Positions 34,648-45,880 of a stretch of DNA of 64,000 nucleotides are shown in pieces; position 1 is the stretch's first letter, and each line of letters starts with the position of its first letter. The notes under the pieces were generated by a model that was given only the letters and a program-made list of their open reading frames with translations, searched no databases and had not been told where the DNA came from. A program made the translations under genes and the position numbers. The stretch is taken from NCBI GenBank assembly GCA_950097015.1, contig CATNEN010000003.1:12181501-12245500 (forward strand). The letters are read 5' to 3'. This DNA comes from Macrostomum hystrix (taxonomy: Eukaryota; Platyhelminthes; Macrostomidae).

Positions 34648-34842
34648 ATTGCAGGAGGGCTGCGGGCAATGGCACATCATTTGGTGACACTAGACCCGCA
34701 GCCAGCCAGGAGGCAATTCTGCCCCATTTCGCTGACTCCTGAGCACACACTCACACAGGTGTGTACATCAGCCCTGACTTACTCATCTTCAGGCAGTGTA
34801 CACTGCCACAGTGCCTTGGAGGTTGGCCCTCGAAGGTGTAAC
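34648..34842 (-). mobile_element. SINE-A 3' part, reverse orientation
   Basis: Starts AATTGCAGGAGGGCTGCGGG, then CATCATTTGGTGACACTAGA, CCCGCAGCCAGCCAGGAGG, ACTCCTGAGCACACAC and CCTTGGAGGTTGGCCC, matching SINE-A at 59170-59490 inverted. The tRNA head is missing (5' truncated). Inserted in the MITE at 34358-34953. Confidence 0.82.
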
Positions 34843-35005
34843 CGGGGTCTTCGACAAGAATCGTTGAAAATCTCGACGATGCTGATGTCGGACGGCTTTG
34901 AAAGTTAGTTCATCGTACAGTATAAAGGGCGGAAAGTTCCCCCGTGATCTTTCCCCAGGGGAGAGAAATAGTGCAGTCTCTCTACTAATGATGCAGCTGA
35001 AACTT

Positions 35006-37177
35006 TCAAGTCTCCATGCCGTCCTCCAGATTGAGCACAAAAGTGACAGGCCTCATGCCGCTCTGAGCACTATCAGTAACATTGAGCACAGCATTCGAGT
35101 GCAAGCCCAATTCGGCCAAAGATTTCTCCAGATTGTCAGCCAGTTGATCGCGCAGAAACGACAAATCCATGTAGAGAGTGACGTCACGACCTTCAACACA
35201 GGCGGTTAGACTGGGCCTAGTCATGCCTAGATGGGATTTCAGATGATCCAGAACATTCTGCAGCGAGTCCCGACTATTGAAGGTCAAAGGCCGTGGCGGC
35301 GGCTGACCGCAAACGTCGCACTGGGGATTTCTTTCCAAAGGCACCACATTGAGTGCTACTCCGTCCGTGTCGCTGAAGTTGGCGAAATTGTTCATCAACG
35401 GGTAGGCGCCAGTGATGGCTTTGAACACCTCCGTGACGCACTGGGCGCTGATAACGGCATTGGTGGATGCCACAGCCGGGATGATGTGCTTTACAACGCC
35501 CTGGGTTAGGCGGAAGTCCGGCTCGCGGATGCCGAACTTTTTGGCCCGCTTGCAGGCCTCGGTTCGAATCCAGTCCACGTGATGCGGGTCGTCTCCGTCG
35601 ACCGGCACCTGGAAGCCGGATTTGGATTTTGGTTACATATGGGATTAGGCCCTGACCAAGTGGCTGAACACGATAGGCGTGACTAAATGAGGATTATGGT
35701 TGACTACAATGGGATTAGTGTAGTCGACAATGGGATTAGTCTTGTCTACAATGGGATTAGTGTAGTCCATAATGGGATTATTTTGTCCACAATGGGATTA
35801 GTATTGTCCACAATGGGATTAGTATTGTATACAATGGGATTAGTATTGTCCACAATGGGATTAGACTTGTCCACAATGGGATTATTTTTGTCCATAATGG
35901 GATTATTTTTGTCCAAAATGGGATTAGTATTGTCCACAATGGGATTAGTATTGTCCACAATGGGATTAGTCTTGTTTAAAATGAAATTAGTGTTGTCCAC
36001 GATTGGATTTGTGTAGCACACAAAGGTATTAGTGTCGTAAATAATGGATTTGAGTTTCACATTTTTGAAAATTCTTCACAATGGGATAAGTGTTGTCTAC
36101 AATGAGATTAGGTTAGTCAAAAATGAGTTGTTCATAGGATTAGGGCTGAAAAAAATACGCGATACCAGAAAAAAGTACCCCAAAATCACAGAAGCCAACC
36201 TCTTCGCCGAACGGCCACTCCTGCGGCCACTGAATAATCCGGGCGAACTCAATGCAGTGCTCAGGCAGGCGCGGCGTGTGCGCCAGGGTGCACAATGGGA
36301 AGCCCTGCTGCGAGTTGCCGTACAGATCGGCTGTGCACTCCAGGCAGGGTGTGCTGTGAGCGCGTACCACTCGACAATGACCCTGGAAGCCTTGAGTGCC
36401 ACCGTCGATCAGCGGGACGACGCTAGTTGGAATCGGTTGATCGGAGTCATCGAACTGAACTAGCGAGCACACGATCTGGTTTAGACGACGCCTGATTATT
36501 AATGATTGGCAGATTGACTATGGGTTGTTACAGACAGAAGGACACACAACAGACTGAAGGATAAGACAATCTGACAGATAAGACAGTCTGTCAGATAAGA
36601 CAGTCTGTCAGATAAGACAGTCTGGCAGATAAGACAGTCTGTCAGATAAGACAGTCTGACAGATAAGACAGTCTGACAGATAAGACAGTCTGGCAGAAAA
36701 GACTGTAACAAATAAGACAGCAAGGTTGACGGCCAGTTTTTACCTCGCCTGTACGCTGTCCAAGCCGCAAACGATGCACATAAACTGTCTGTAGAACTCC
36801 AGTGGTTTATCCTCGAGTTTGCCAAAGTGGGGAGTGACTTTACAGCCGGACACGCGCCGTTCAACAAACTCGGCGGCGACAACAGCTTTTGGTCGGCCAA
36901 TATCTTTGGGACGAAATAGAAACTGTCGGTTTAGATTGGACAGATCGATAGTGTCCATATCGATCAGGTGCAAATTAACAAATCCGCTTAGCGCCAAATC
37001 TTTCAGCAACTCGCAGCCTAATCCGCCGGCTCCGACTACCAGAATCTGTACAAGATCCGATCTAATCGCGGAGAATAACTCCGGATCGGGTTCGAACTCC
37101 GGACCGCCAAGTGGGCCGGGTCGCTCCAACAGACGGCGCATATGGCGCCAACGATTATCGGTGCCCGGAGAGCTCTG
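35006..37177 (-). CDS. UBA3: UBA3, catalytic subunit of the NEDD8-activating enzyme
   Basis: Three minus-strand exons, 36744-37177, 36200-36491 and 35006-35608, give about 442 residues ending TGA. The adenylation fold is clear ([38 protein letters not shown]). Zinc-binding CxxC pairs are CLEC and CDVC. The catalytic cysteine lies in [16 protein letters not shown], the counterpart of human FPMCTIASMPRLPEHC. The last exon ([20 protein letters not shown], then the ubiquitin-fold domain that recruits the E2 UBC12) reaches the normal end. In the family UBA3 pairs with NAE1 to adenylate NEDD8 and thioester-link it, which activates cullin ligases. The model starts in phase 0 at an acceptor (CCGCAG) with [15 protein letters not shown], so a short first exon is missing; I could not find it. 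Both introns hold minisatellites. Confidence 0.93.
35690..36120. repeat. 21-bp minisatellite in a UBA3 intron
   Basis: About 18 units of ATGGGATTAGTATTGTCCAC+A, with T/C variants in the linker. Open frames of the type MGLVLST are repeat artefacts. Confidence 0.95.
36565..36720. repeat. 17-bp minisatellite in a UBA3 intron
   Basis: About nine units of AGATAAGACAGTCTGTC, with GACAG and GGCAG variants. Each unit holds a short inverted repeat (GACAGTCTGTC). Confidence 0.93.
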
Positions 37178-37224
37178 CTGCGGAGGTCAGATTAACAAGA
37201 TTCGTAGAAATCATTAGCGCCAAA

Positions 37225-37315
37225 AATTGATCCAGTTCAGTTGGGAATCGAACCCCTGACCTTCAAGTCGTGAGTCCGACACCCTAACCACTACAAATTC
37301 CTTTAAATTCTAGCC
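37225..37315 (-). mobile_element. SINE-B head, reverse orientation
   Basis: Minus-strand GTAGTGGTTAGGGTGTCGGA, CTCACGACTTGAAGGTCAGG and GGTTCGATTCCCAACTG match the tRNA-like head of SINE-B at 40038-40325. The body is missing. Confidence 0.75.
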
Positions 37316-37424
37316 GACATATGAAGAATGACGAACAAAATTTCTGTGATTTTAACATTCAAATGTTTTCAGTTCGTATTCAAATGAGAATTGTAGAGAG
37401 ATATGAATTTTCCAGAAAAGAACT

Positions 37425-37860
37425 GGGGTTTCTCTAGAAAAGAACTGGGGTTTCTCTAGAAAAGAACTGGGGTTTCTCTAGAAAAGAACTGGGGTTTCTC
37501 TAGAAAAGAACTGGGGTTTCTCTAGAAAAGAACTGGGGTTTCTCTTGAAAAGAACTGGGGTTTCTCTAGAAAAGAACTGGGGTTTTTCCAGAAAAGAACT
37601 GGGGTTTCTCTAGAAAAGAACTGGGGTTTCTCCAGAAAAGAACTGGGGTTTTTCTAGAAAAGAACTGGGGTTTTTCCAGAAAAGAACTGGGGTTTCTCTA
37701 GAAAAGAACTGGCGTTTCTCTAGAAAAGAACTGGGGTTTTTCCAGAAAAGAACTGGCGTTTCTCTAGAAAAGAACTGGGGTTTCTCTAGAAAAGAACTGG
37801 GGTTTTTCCAGAAAAGAGTGGGGAAAAGAGGGGGAAAAGAGGGGGAAAAGAGTGGGGAAT
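37425..37860. repeat. 22-bp minisatellite upstream of UBA3 and the dehydrogenase
   Basis: About 18 units of TTTCTCTAGAAAAGAACTGG+GG, many with TTTTTCCAG instead of TTTCTCTAG, ending in GGGGAAAAGAG repeats. Each unit contains CTCTAGAAAAG, a partial palindrome. Confidence 0.94.
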
Positions 37861-38224
37861 TTCTACACGCATTTCGCTACACGACACAACTGAACCACCA
37901 ATTTATTTTGTAGATAAAGGCTTAAAGTACCAGATAAATCTCGTATCAGAAATTATTGTTGGCACGTATTTAAAGCTGAAACAGACGGGAAAAGACACAC
38001 CTTATAGCAAAGCCGAATTAACAAACGTATCGTGACAATCCAGGCCTTATTTGAGTTTTTATCGTTATCAAATTCTGCGTAACTATAAAAGACAAATCGA
38101 ATCCGATTTTATGAAACCTGATAAGAAACCAAATATTTTTGTTACTAGTCTAGAAATTCTAAAGGCGCGAAATTTCTAGAATCAGAAATAACCAAGTGCA
38201 CAAACTAAGCAACCAAGAATAGAC
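37861..38224. other. Upstream region of the dehydrogenase gene
   Basis: No element seen. It should contain the promoter of the plus-strand dehydrogenase and perhaps the missing first exon of UBA3 on the other strand; no TATA box or start can be defended. Confidence 0.35.
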
Positions 38225-39801
38225 ATGCGCGGACTAGTCTTCACAGCCACCGACGGCTCATTGAAGCTTAGGGATGATCTAAAAAAGCCACAACCGAAAG
38301 CTAACGAGGTCCTAGTTCGCGTGAGTCACAGCGGCGTCTGTGGCACAGATTTGCACGTGATGCAGGGCCACTTCCCGGTGGCTGGTAGCCGAACACACCT
38401 CATTCTAGGGCACGAATTCACCGGCTGGCTAATCAACAATGGCGACACCAAGGGGGATAGCAAAGGTGAACCGGTGTTTGTCAATCCAAATGGAACCTGC
38501 GGCTTTTGCACCAGTTGCCAACAGGTGAACTACTCAGCTTAAGCCTGTCTATTTTAACAACTTGATAGCCTGCTGAGCAAGGGCAGGGATAACACTGAGT
38601 AGCTAGAGCAGGTTTCGGCAAACTTATTAGCATGCGGGCCACTAAGAGAACCTAAAAGACGAAAGACTTTTGCGTCTGATATGTAGGAATATGAGAATTT
38701 GAAGGAATATAAGAAAGGGGAGAGATGAGACAGGAAAGAAATGAAATAGGGATGACACAGAGAAGAGATGCAAGACAGGGAGAGATGAGACAGGAGAGAG
38801 ACGAGACACTCCATCTCCAGATGCGACAGTATACTGTAGGCGTTGGAAGGGACAACGGGCTGGATTTAGGAGCTTCTAGGGCCGCATCTGGCACGCGGGC
38901 CGGAGTATGCCGACCCCGGAGCAAGAGATACCATAAAGATTGGGGGAAAGACATAAAATATAAGACCGCAAACGGACGTTAACACTCGTTCACAAGTGAT
39001 TGGATACATTTTCGCAATTGATCTCTTCTTTCCATTGGAAAAAACGCCAAGGGTCGCATACACTTCTGCCGACAGCGGAGCATGAACACTGGCGGGGTCG
39101 GCTTAGCCAGAGACGGCGGCTGGGCTGAACTAGTTGCTGTGCCAGCCAATCAGGTTCACCGACTGCCACCGGGCCTGCCGTTAGCAACTGGCATCCTAGT
39201 TGAGCCAATCAGCTGCGTGCTACACGGCTACGATAGGCTATTCTCGGCTAGCGCTCCGCGCTTATTGGACAACACAGATTCCGTGCTTATCCTGGGCGCC
39301 GGTATAATCGGCCTGCTATGGGCGTGCCTGCTGCATCAACGCGGGCATCGAGTCATCGACATAAGCGACGTGGCTCTAGAACGTCGTCAGGCTGTGGAAA
39401 ATTTGAAACTCGACGGTGTAACAGCTAGGCAGCCGCACGAGTTGCCTAGCAACGCCTATCAACTGATTGTGGACTGCACCGGTGTGCCAAGAGCTTTAGA
39501 ATCAGCCTACAATAGCCTCGCTAGCGGTGGAATATTATGCGCCTTCGGTTGCGCGCCGGAGGGTGCCAAGTTAAGCCTGCCATATTTTGATCTGGTCAGA
39601 CGCGAGTCTACCATTGTGTTCTGCCGCATCAATCCGTTTGCTGGCGATCGAGCCATCGACTTAACTCACCGGTTGCACCGGGAGGGCTACCTGGACTTAG
39701 ACCGGTTAGGTATTAAACTCTACACGTTGGATCAGCACCAGAAGGCGTTCGAAGCGCTTAACAATCGACAGGCGCCTAAAGTGGCCTTCCAGTTGGCGTA
39801 G
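38225..39801 (+). CDS. Zinc-dependent medium-chain (sorbitol/threonine-type) dehydrogenase
   Basis: Exons 38225-38524 and 39052-39801 give 349 residues. Catalytic zinc region: SGVCGTD and GHEF. The structural zinc lobe is completed only by the splice: exon 1 ends CGFCTSCQQ and exon 2 begins GRIHFCRQ, restoring the four-cysteine CxxCxxCxxxxxxC spacing. That is why the AAG acceptor at 39051 was chosen over a stronger-looking CAG at 39075. The Rossmann motif is GAGIIG, with an acidic residue near the end of the second strand (VIDISD), favouring NAD over NADP. The family oxidises polyols or hydroxy acids in the cytosol; the substrate is unknown. The intron carries a hAT-like MITE. A polyadenylation signal follows 45 bp after the stop. 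Confidence 0.85.
38609..38919. mobile_element. hAT-like MITE with 8-bp target duplication
   Basis: Left end CAGGTTTCGGCAAACTTATT; right end, inverted, CCGGGGTCGGCATACTCCGG, both resembling the hAT terminus CAGGGGTCGGCAAAC. Flanks AGCTAGAG (38601-38608) and AGCAAGAG (38920-38927) match at 7 of 8 bases, the length hAT transposases duplicate. About 311 bp, no coding capacity. Its interior has irregular GGGAGAGATGAGACAGG repeats. Confidence 0.78.
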
Positions 39802-39846
39802 GCTAAATCGAAACCTCGTCGATGCTGACTCCTTAAAAATCGACCA

Positions 39847-39852
39847 AATAAA
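39847..39852 (+). terminator. Polyadenylation signal AATAAA
   Basis: The first AATAAA downstream of the dehydrogenase stop at 39801; the spacing suits a short 3' UTR. Confidence 0.55.
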
Positions 39853-40037
39853 AAAAGTCAATCTAAACTAATAGAATGGCATTGATTAAAAAATATCTTG
39901 CAGGTTTTTGCGTGTGTACTAAGGGTGGGAGTTTATTGATGCCATGGATGTGTATCTAGCTTTCACTGTAACTATTGACACTAAAGTTAGATAAGTGGTC
40001 TAGTAACATGTATATATATATATATATGATTAATCAG

Positions 40038-40325
40038 AGGTTGTAGCCTAGTGGTTAAGGCGTCGGACTCACGACTTGAAGATCGGGGGTTCGATTCCCG
40101 ACTCCAGTGAAACAATTTGTGTCCTTTAGCAAGACACTTAACTCTGCATTGCTTCAGTTCACCCAGCTGTTAAATGGGTACCATCATCAGCTGGGATAAT
40201 TGAAGGTGGGTGTGGCGTCCCCCCAGTCCATGGACTGAACGCAACGTTCAGATGCGCCGCGCATTAGCTGCGGCTGTGCTGTCGGCTGCACATCTGACCC
40301 AATTGGGGCAGGTGTAATCAATAAT
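40038..40325 (+). mobile_element. SINE-B, near full length
   Basis: tRNA-like head with A box (TAGCCTAGTGGTTAAGGCG) and B box (GGGGGTTCGATTCCCGA). A conserved-looking body follows (AGCAAGACACTTAACTCTGC, CACCCAGCTGTTAAATGGGT), then a GC-rich segment (CAGATGCGCCGCGCATTAGC, TGCGGCTGTGCTGTCGGC) and an AATAATT-rich tail. The CACTTAACTC and AAATGGGTACC stretches recall shared body domains of many animal SINEs. Confidence 0.82.
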
Positions 40326-40493
40326 TAATAATAATTAAATAATCAACAAAAACATACAATCCAAAACATCCTCGTTATCTTTCGTAATGTATTTCGATTA
40401 GTTTGCGAACCTAATTACACACAGAGAGATACTAACAAAATGCGGCACCAGAAATGACTTCAATTAACTGAACATAATATAGAGGCCTTTTAA

Positions 40494-40643
40494 CAGTAGA
40501 AAATCCAAGATTAAATATCCGACCCACTCTCTCCGACAAGAATTACTGAATATCTCGACGATGCTGACTCGGACAGCTTTGAAAGTTAGTTCATCGTAAA
40601 GGGTGAAAAACTTTCACGAAAAACAGGGTGGCTTTTTCTACTG
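40494..40643. mobile_element. Short CAGTAGAAA MITE
   Basis: A 150-bp element with ends CAGTAGAAAA and TTTTTCTACTG. It has the family core CTCGACGATGCTGACTCGGA and GGCTTTGAAAGTTAGTTCAT (as AGCTTTGAAAG). This is the smallest, cleanest copy and defines the family ends. Confidence 0.7.
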
Positions 40644-40726
40644 CTAAGTGAGCAGTGCGGCTCATAAAATTAGACCAACAATTCAGCGTGCTACGAGATG
40701 ATTTGTGGAGCCAAATTGTTTAAAAT

Positions 40727-42827
40727 CTAAGCGTCATTCAGCACAGCGCGTCGCCTCTTATCAACAATCAGCCGCTGCACCTCGGCAGCTTTGTTAGCCT
40801 CCGAATGCGTTGGATCCACGTGATAACTGGGATCGGTGAATAGGGCGCCGAAGCGAGAGTCGGCGGCCACATCAGCAGCAGTGACCGCCGACTGATTAGC
40901 TCGCTGCTTAGTAGCTGCGGCGCCTATTGAAGAACGGTCGGCAACCAGCATGGCCAGCTCTTGTTCGCTCGCCGGCAGAACGGCTTCGTCCTCGCCCTGG
41001 CCATCTTCATCTCTATCGCCGTCAGCTTTGGCAGCAGTTGGCAATAGTCCGGCCTTGGCCAGCTTCGCTCGCTTCGCCTGATCTTTGAGCTTGCGCCTTC
41101 GGCTTCGCTTTCGAGATTCCGTCGCCGACGTTGATGGCTGCTGATTATCGTTTGTCTTCTTCGCATTTGTTTCAGCGTCGGCATCTTCAACGGCGAATTC
41201 TAGATCGTCCGGCATTTCATCGTCGGAGAAATCTGCGCGATCACCAAATTCTTCGTTTCCTAGAAGTGCCTGGCGCAGCTTGGCTGTTCGCTCTTTTAGT
41301 TTGTCCTCATTTGCTTTTCTGCCATCATTTTCTTCTTCTTCATCCTCATCTTTGTCGCTGCTTAGGGCGAGAAAATCTGACAAGCGTTTCAAATCCGGAT
41401 CAGCTTCGTCAAAGTCAGCCTTGTCGAAGAGACCCTGAATGAAAATTAATAGTTTGTTAATATTTTTTTCTAAACATATCGGATGCAAACAAAATTTATA
41501 CTTTTTGAAGCAACGGAATAGCTAGTTTTTATTGGAAGAAACCCACTACTGTATTCTATTCTGTATTCTATTACTAATGCTCTGCCCCTAAATACGTTCT
41601 GGGTGGAACCGCCCAATTCTGATTCGAACTCGCGACCTTCCAGTCTCACTGGCAGATGTTGCAAATACGAAAGCGACTCACCTGCAGATAGCGAGTGCGC
41701 TCAGTCGGAGTCTCATCCCAAGTCAGGCCAGCTTTGGTGCGACTTAATGACCCAGCAATCAACTTCTTCGGTTTATAAGCGGCAGGATCTAGGCCCGCAC
41801 ACCTGGTTACTAGGTGACGCCACTCATCTGGCACATCCTCAGATCCGCCAAATTGCATCTCGTCTGGCACGTAGCTCAATTTTAAACAACCGCCAGTGCT
41901 TTCAACTTCTAAGCCTGAGCACTGCTCAAATACTCGCTCCGCTGCGGCTGCAGAGTCGAACTCAGCCACGGCGTAATAATACCACAATCGTTTGAGTTGA
42001 TGACGTCTCAGGCTGCGATGATAAGACTCTGTGGAAGTCTCAGAATCCTTACTAGCTGCATTCTTACTTCGTCTTAACTCCAACGGGCCCAATTTGGCTT
42101 CCTCCATCATTCGCCTCTGACCAAACTGGGACGGATACACTGTGACGCTAATCAATCGACCTATTGTTGGAGGACAATGACTAGCTAGCAACATGAACAG
42201 ATCCGTAGCTTTCAACTGATCCCAATCCTGCTGAGTGACAGCAAGGCGCTTTGTCGGTTCAACATGCTCGTCATCCTCATTTGTCAGAGCCGATTGCATG
42301 GATTTTTGTTCCAGTTCGCGAAATTCCTCATCCTCGCTACTGTCTGCTTCTTCTTCTTCGTCTTCTTCCTCTTCCTCTTCCTCTTCCTCATCGTCATCTT
42401 CATCTTCTTCTACAGCTTCTTCTTCTTCAGAATCCTCGTCTTTTTCTTCAAGTTCATGCTCCTTGGCCTCATCTTCATCATGATCATCATCATCGTCGTC
42501 GTTTTCGTCTACATCATCGCTATCCTCTCGCTTCGACGAGGCGGCAGCATCTGCCTGTTGCTTCTGATTCAAGCCGTAGAATCTTTTCAAATCGTCGCGA
42601 GAGCTCATAGCCACTGGACGGCCGCGTTTATCGCTGCGCGCACTAGTGGCAAACTCTGGATCTGTGAACATTGCGCCGAATCGATTGTCGATCGCAACTT
42701 TGGTAGCTTTTCGCGCCGCGGCCGAACGATAGCGCGGATCTGTGGTCACGTGACCGAAGCGTGGATCGGCGCGCCAATCATCGTTGCCGTCGTCGTCTTT
42801 AGCGCCAGCTGAACGCTTTTTAACCAT
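40727..42827 (-). CDS. ESF1: ESF1 homologue, 18S rRNA processing factor
   Basis: Exons 41682-42827 and 40727-41434, phase 0 join, 617 residues. The N-terminus has the paired RFGxMFTDP motifs of ESF1 (RFGHVTTDPRY; IDNRFGAMFTDPEF; DKRGRPVAMSSRDDLKRFYG). A long Asp/Glu tract follows (about residues 105-165). The central conserved block is RLAVTQQDWDQLKATDLFML, then ISVTVYPSQFGQRRM, an RRM-like fold with YYYAVAEFDSAAAAERVF, and PTERTRYLQ at the splice. The C-terminus has GLFDKADFDEADPDLKRLSDF, KRSRRRKLKDQAKRAKL and a NUC153-type ending (RFGALFTDPSYHVDPTHSEA). The family acts in the nucleolus in early small-subunit rRNA processing. Start: ATG at 42827 (MVKKRSAG). Somewhat shorter than the human protein (851 residues). 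Confidence 0.92.
41583..41650 (-). mobile_element. Decayed tRNA-like SINE head in ESF1 intron
   Basis: Minus-strand GAGACTGGAAGGTCGCGAGT and GTTCGAATC form a B box, with a weak A-box-like CTGCCAGTGAGACTGG. It fills part of the single ESF1 intron. Confidence 0.5.
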
Positions 42828-42929
42828 GATTGTAGAAAGGCGACACACTGCTGAAATGAACAGGGGGTTTGAGGAGTTTTCAAATTAAAATAACAATCGC
42901 ATTTAGAGTATTGACGCTAATTACAGATT

Positions 42930-43720
42930 TTACTGCTTGTGGTGTTGCAGTTTTCGGTATTTTAGTTTGCGGTGCTGAAATTTATGATGCAATTTATCGT
43001 GTCGCAGTTTTTAGGGTTGCAGTTTGTGGTGTTGAAATTTATGATGCAATTTATCGTGTCGCAGTTTTTAGGGTTGCAGTTGGTGGTGTTGAAATTTATG
43101 ATGCAATTTATCGTGTCGCAGTTTTTAGGGTTGCAGTTTGTGGTGTTGAAATTTATGATGCAATTTATCGTGTCGCAGTTTTTAGGGTTGCAGTTGGTGG
43201 TGTTGAAATTTATGATGCAATTTATCGTGTTGCAGTTTTTAGGGTTGCAGTTTGTGGTGCTGAAATTTATGATGCAATTTATCGTGTCGCAGTTTTTAGG
43301 GTTGCAGTTTGTGGGGTTGCAGTTTGTGTTGTTGCAGTTTGTGGTGTTGCAGTTTGTGGTGTTGCAGTTTGTGGTGTTGCAGTTTGTGGTGTTGCAGTTT
43401 GTGGTGTTGCAGTTTGTGGTGTTGCAGTTTGTGGTGTTGCAGTTTGTGGAGTTGCAGTTTGTGGAGTTGCAGTTTGCGGTGTTGCAGTTTGTGGTGTTGC
43501 AGTTTGTGGAGTTGCAGTTTGTGGAGTTGCAGTTTGTGGAGTTGCAGTTTGTGGAGTTGCAGTTTGTGGAGTTGCAGTTTGCGGTGTTGCAGTTTGTGGT
43601 GTTGCAGTTTGTGGAGTTGCAGTTTGTGGAGTTGCAGTTTGTGGAGTTGCAGTTTGTGGAGTTGCAGTTTGTGGAGTTGCAGTTTGTGGTGTTGCAGTTT
43701 GTAATTTTGCTGTTCATGGT
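42930..43720. repeat. Compound minisatellite: 57-bp units passing into 15-bp units
   Basis: The left part (to about 43300) is six 57-bp units with GTTGAAATTTATGATGCAAT, TTATCGTGTCGCAGTTTTTA and GGGTTGCAGTTTGTGGT. The right part is about 26 units of GTTGCAGTTTGTGGT (or GGA), which is the last segment of the 57-bp unit amplified alone. Both periods are multiples of three, so very long artefactual frames result. It begins about 100 bp upstream of the ESF1 start codon. Confidence 0.95.
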
Positions 43721-43739
43721 GCTTCAACTTGAATTGTCA

Positions 43740-45000
43740 CCCCTGTGTTAAGTATTATTTTGTGGTGACCTAATTTTCATGGTTAATAAGTGGGATCTTT
43801 CTGCATTTCAAAAACCAATTGTTATCTTCCCTAGGTAGCATTGCAAGAAAAAAAGCAAAATCAAGAAGCAATACTTTCTCTTTCAAAAAAACTTTTTCTC
43901 GTTTATTTATAGCTGGTCATTGCACACAGCACCCGAATTTTGATTGATTGACAGATTAAATGAGTTGTTTTCTACAAAAAACTGTGCACTACTGTTAGTA
44001 GTTACAAAATTATTTAAGAAAACACAAAACAGACAGCAACCGTAGAGGCATTTCACAGCCCAAAAAAACTAACTAAAAATAAACACTGATAAGTACAGAG
44101 TCCGTGTGTGTATAACAATAGTTTCACAACAGCGCCAAACACGAAATAGTTGCGTTGATAAACCGTTTTCTAGAAAAAAAAACTCTTTAAAAATAAGAAG
44201 AAAAACTTTGTGCCTGTTGCTGGGCGAGATTTGTAAATAAAAATCGTCAGACTGCCAGACTGTTGACAAAAGCATCAGATATTTCCGTATATAAATAGCA
44301 CACGGTGAGTTTTAGTGCTTGGTGATGAACATATATGAATATTATATTATGCTCTCTCTATATAAACAGAGCGCTTTATATTTTTCTATACATATCGGTT
44401 TGCTAAAAGTAGTCGCAGAAAAAATAAAATCTACAATATTTGTAAACACGAGTATTAGACATGCGATAGAAATACTTTGAAAGTATTTTATGAGAATACT
44501 AAACACAACAGCTAAAAGTCGCTGACAATAAAACGACTAGACAAAACTGTATATTATTATGTGCGCTATTTCTGATTCATTTTTAAAATACGACAAAAGA
44601 GATAAAAAAATTCGAAAGATGGGCTACAGAAAAATAATAACTCGACTGAGATTCCAGAGGTTTATAAACTGCAAAAATGTATAATTAGAAAGGATAGACT
44701 AGAAGTTTAACTGACATTACTATTATTGACTAAGATTAAAATAGTTTCAAGAATAAGTCATTGAAAAGTACACAAAATTAGATAATTTCTAGCTGGCTAG
44801 CAGCTGTTAAACCAATTTTAAAAAACACTTACAACAACTAAACTAGGGCGAGAAAGTAAGCGTTACACCAATACTAAACTGTGTTTTTATAATCTTAAAA
44901 ATAAAAAGAAACACAGAGAAGAAAATAAAAAATGTATTTACAGAACCGGAGAGAAGATAACAAAGGGTAAAAATTGGACAGGAAAAATGAGGAAGAATAA
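43740..45000. other. AT-rich intergenic DNA between ESF1 and STK32
   Basis: No gene, array or element that I can support. Confidence 0.45.
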
Positions 45001-45009
45001 AGAATGAGG

Positions 45010-45880
45010 AATAAGAAGAAAATGGGAAGAAAGGGGAATAATGTGGAATGGGAATAATGTGGAATGGGAATAATGTGGAATGGGAAGAAAGGGAAATAAT
45101 GTGGAATGGGAATAATGTGGAATGGGAATAATGTGGAATGGGAAGAAAGGGGAATAATGTGGAATGGGAAGAAAGGGGAATAATGTGGAATGGGAAGAAA
45201 GGGGAATAATGTGGAATGGGAAGAAAGGGGAATAATGTGGAATGGGATGAAAGGGGAATAATGTGGAATGGGATGAAAGGGGAATAATGTGGAATGGGAT
45301 GAAAGGGGAATAATGTGGACTAATGTGCAATGGGAAGAAAGGGGAATAATGTGGAATGGGATGAAAGGGGAATAATGTGGAATGGGATGAAAGGGGAATA
45401 ATGTGGAATGGGAAGAAAGGGGAATAATGTGGAATGGGATGAAAGGGAATAATGTGGAATGGGATGAAAGGGAAATAATGTGGAATGGGATGAAAGGGGA
45501 ATAATGTGGAATGGGAAGAAAGTGGAATAATGTGGAATGGGATGAAAGGGGAATCATGTGGAATGGGAAGAAAGGGGAATAATGTCGACTAATGTGCAAT
45601 GGGAAGAAAGGGGAATAATGTGGAATGGGAAGAAAGGGGAATAATGTGGACTAATGTGGAATGGAAAGAACGAGCTAAGATTTGGAAATGGAAAAAATGG
45701 GGATAATGTGGAATGGGAAGAAAGGGGAATAATATGGAATGAGATGAAAGGGAAATAATGTAGAATGGAAAGAAACGGGAATAATTTGGAATGGGAAGAA
45801 AGGGGAATAGTGTCGAGTGGGAAGAAAGGGGAATAATATGGAACGAGAAGAATTCTTCTTATTCCCAATTAATTGGGAAT
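45010..45880. repeat. 26-bp minisatellite 3' of STK32
   Basis: About 33 units of GGGGAATAATGTGGAATGGG+ATGAAA (or AAGAAA), with shortened units (AATGGGAATAATGTGG). Because 26 is not a multiple of three, one frame cycles through all three translations; all are stop-free on the minus strand, giving a false 234-residue His/Pro/Phe-rich frame. Confidence 0.95.

Larger units (their letters stand above)
34358..34953. mobile_element. CAGTAGAAA-family foldback MITE with nested SINE-A
   Basis: The left end is CAGTAGAAAGATCACGGGGG; its GAAAGATCACGGGGGA is repeated inverted at 34937-34953, a 16-bp perfect arm. Internal parts (CATCGACATCGTCGAG, GGTGGCAAAAACCATCG, GGCTTTGAAAGTTAGTTCAT) recur at 13.3-14.6 kb and 40.5 kb. 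A SINE-A copy interrupts it. Confidence 0.68.

Noticed and set aside
42869-43751. Long Cys/Val-rich, Asn/Thr-rich and Leu/Gln-rich frames on both strands
   Set aside because: All arise from 57-bp and 15-bp tandem units, which are multiples of three; no start context, splicing or homology supports them.
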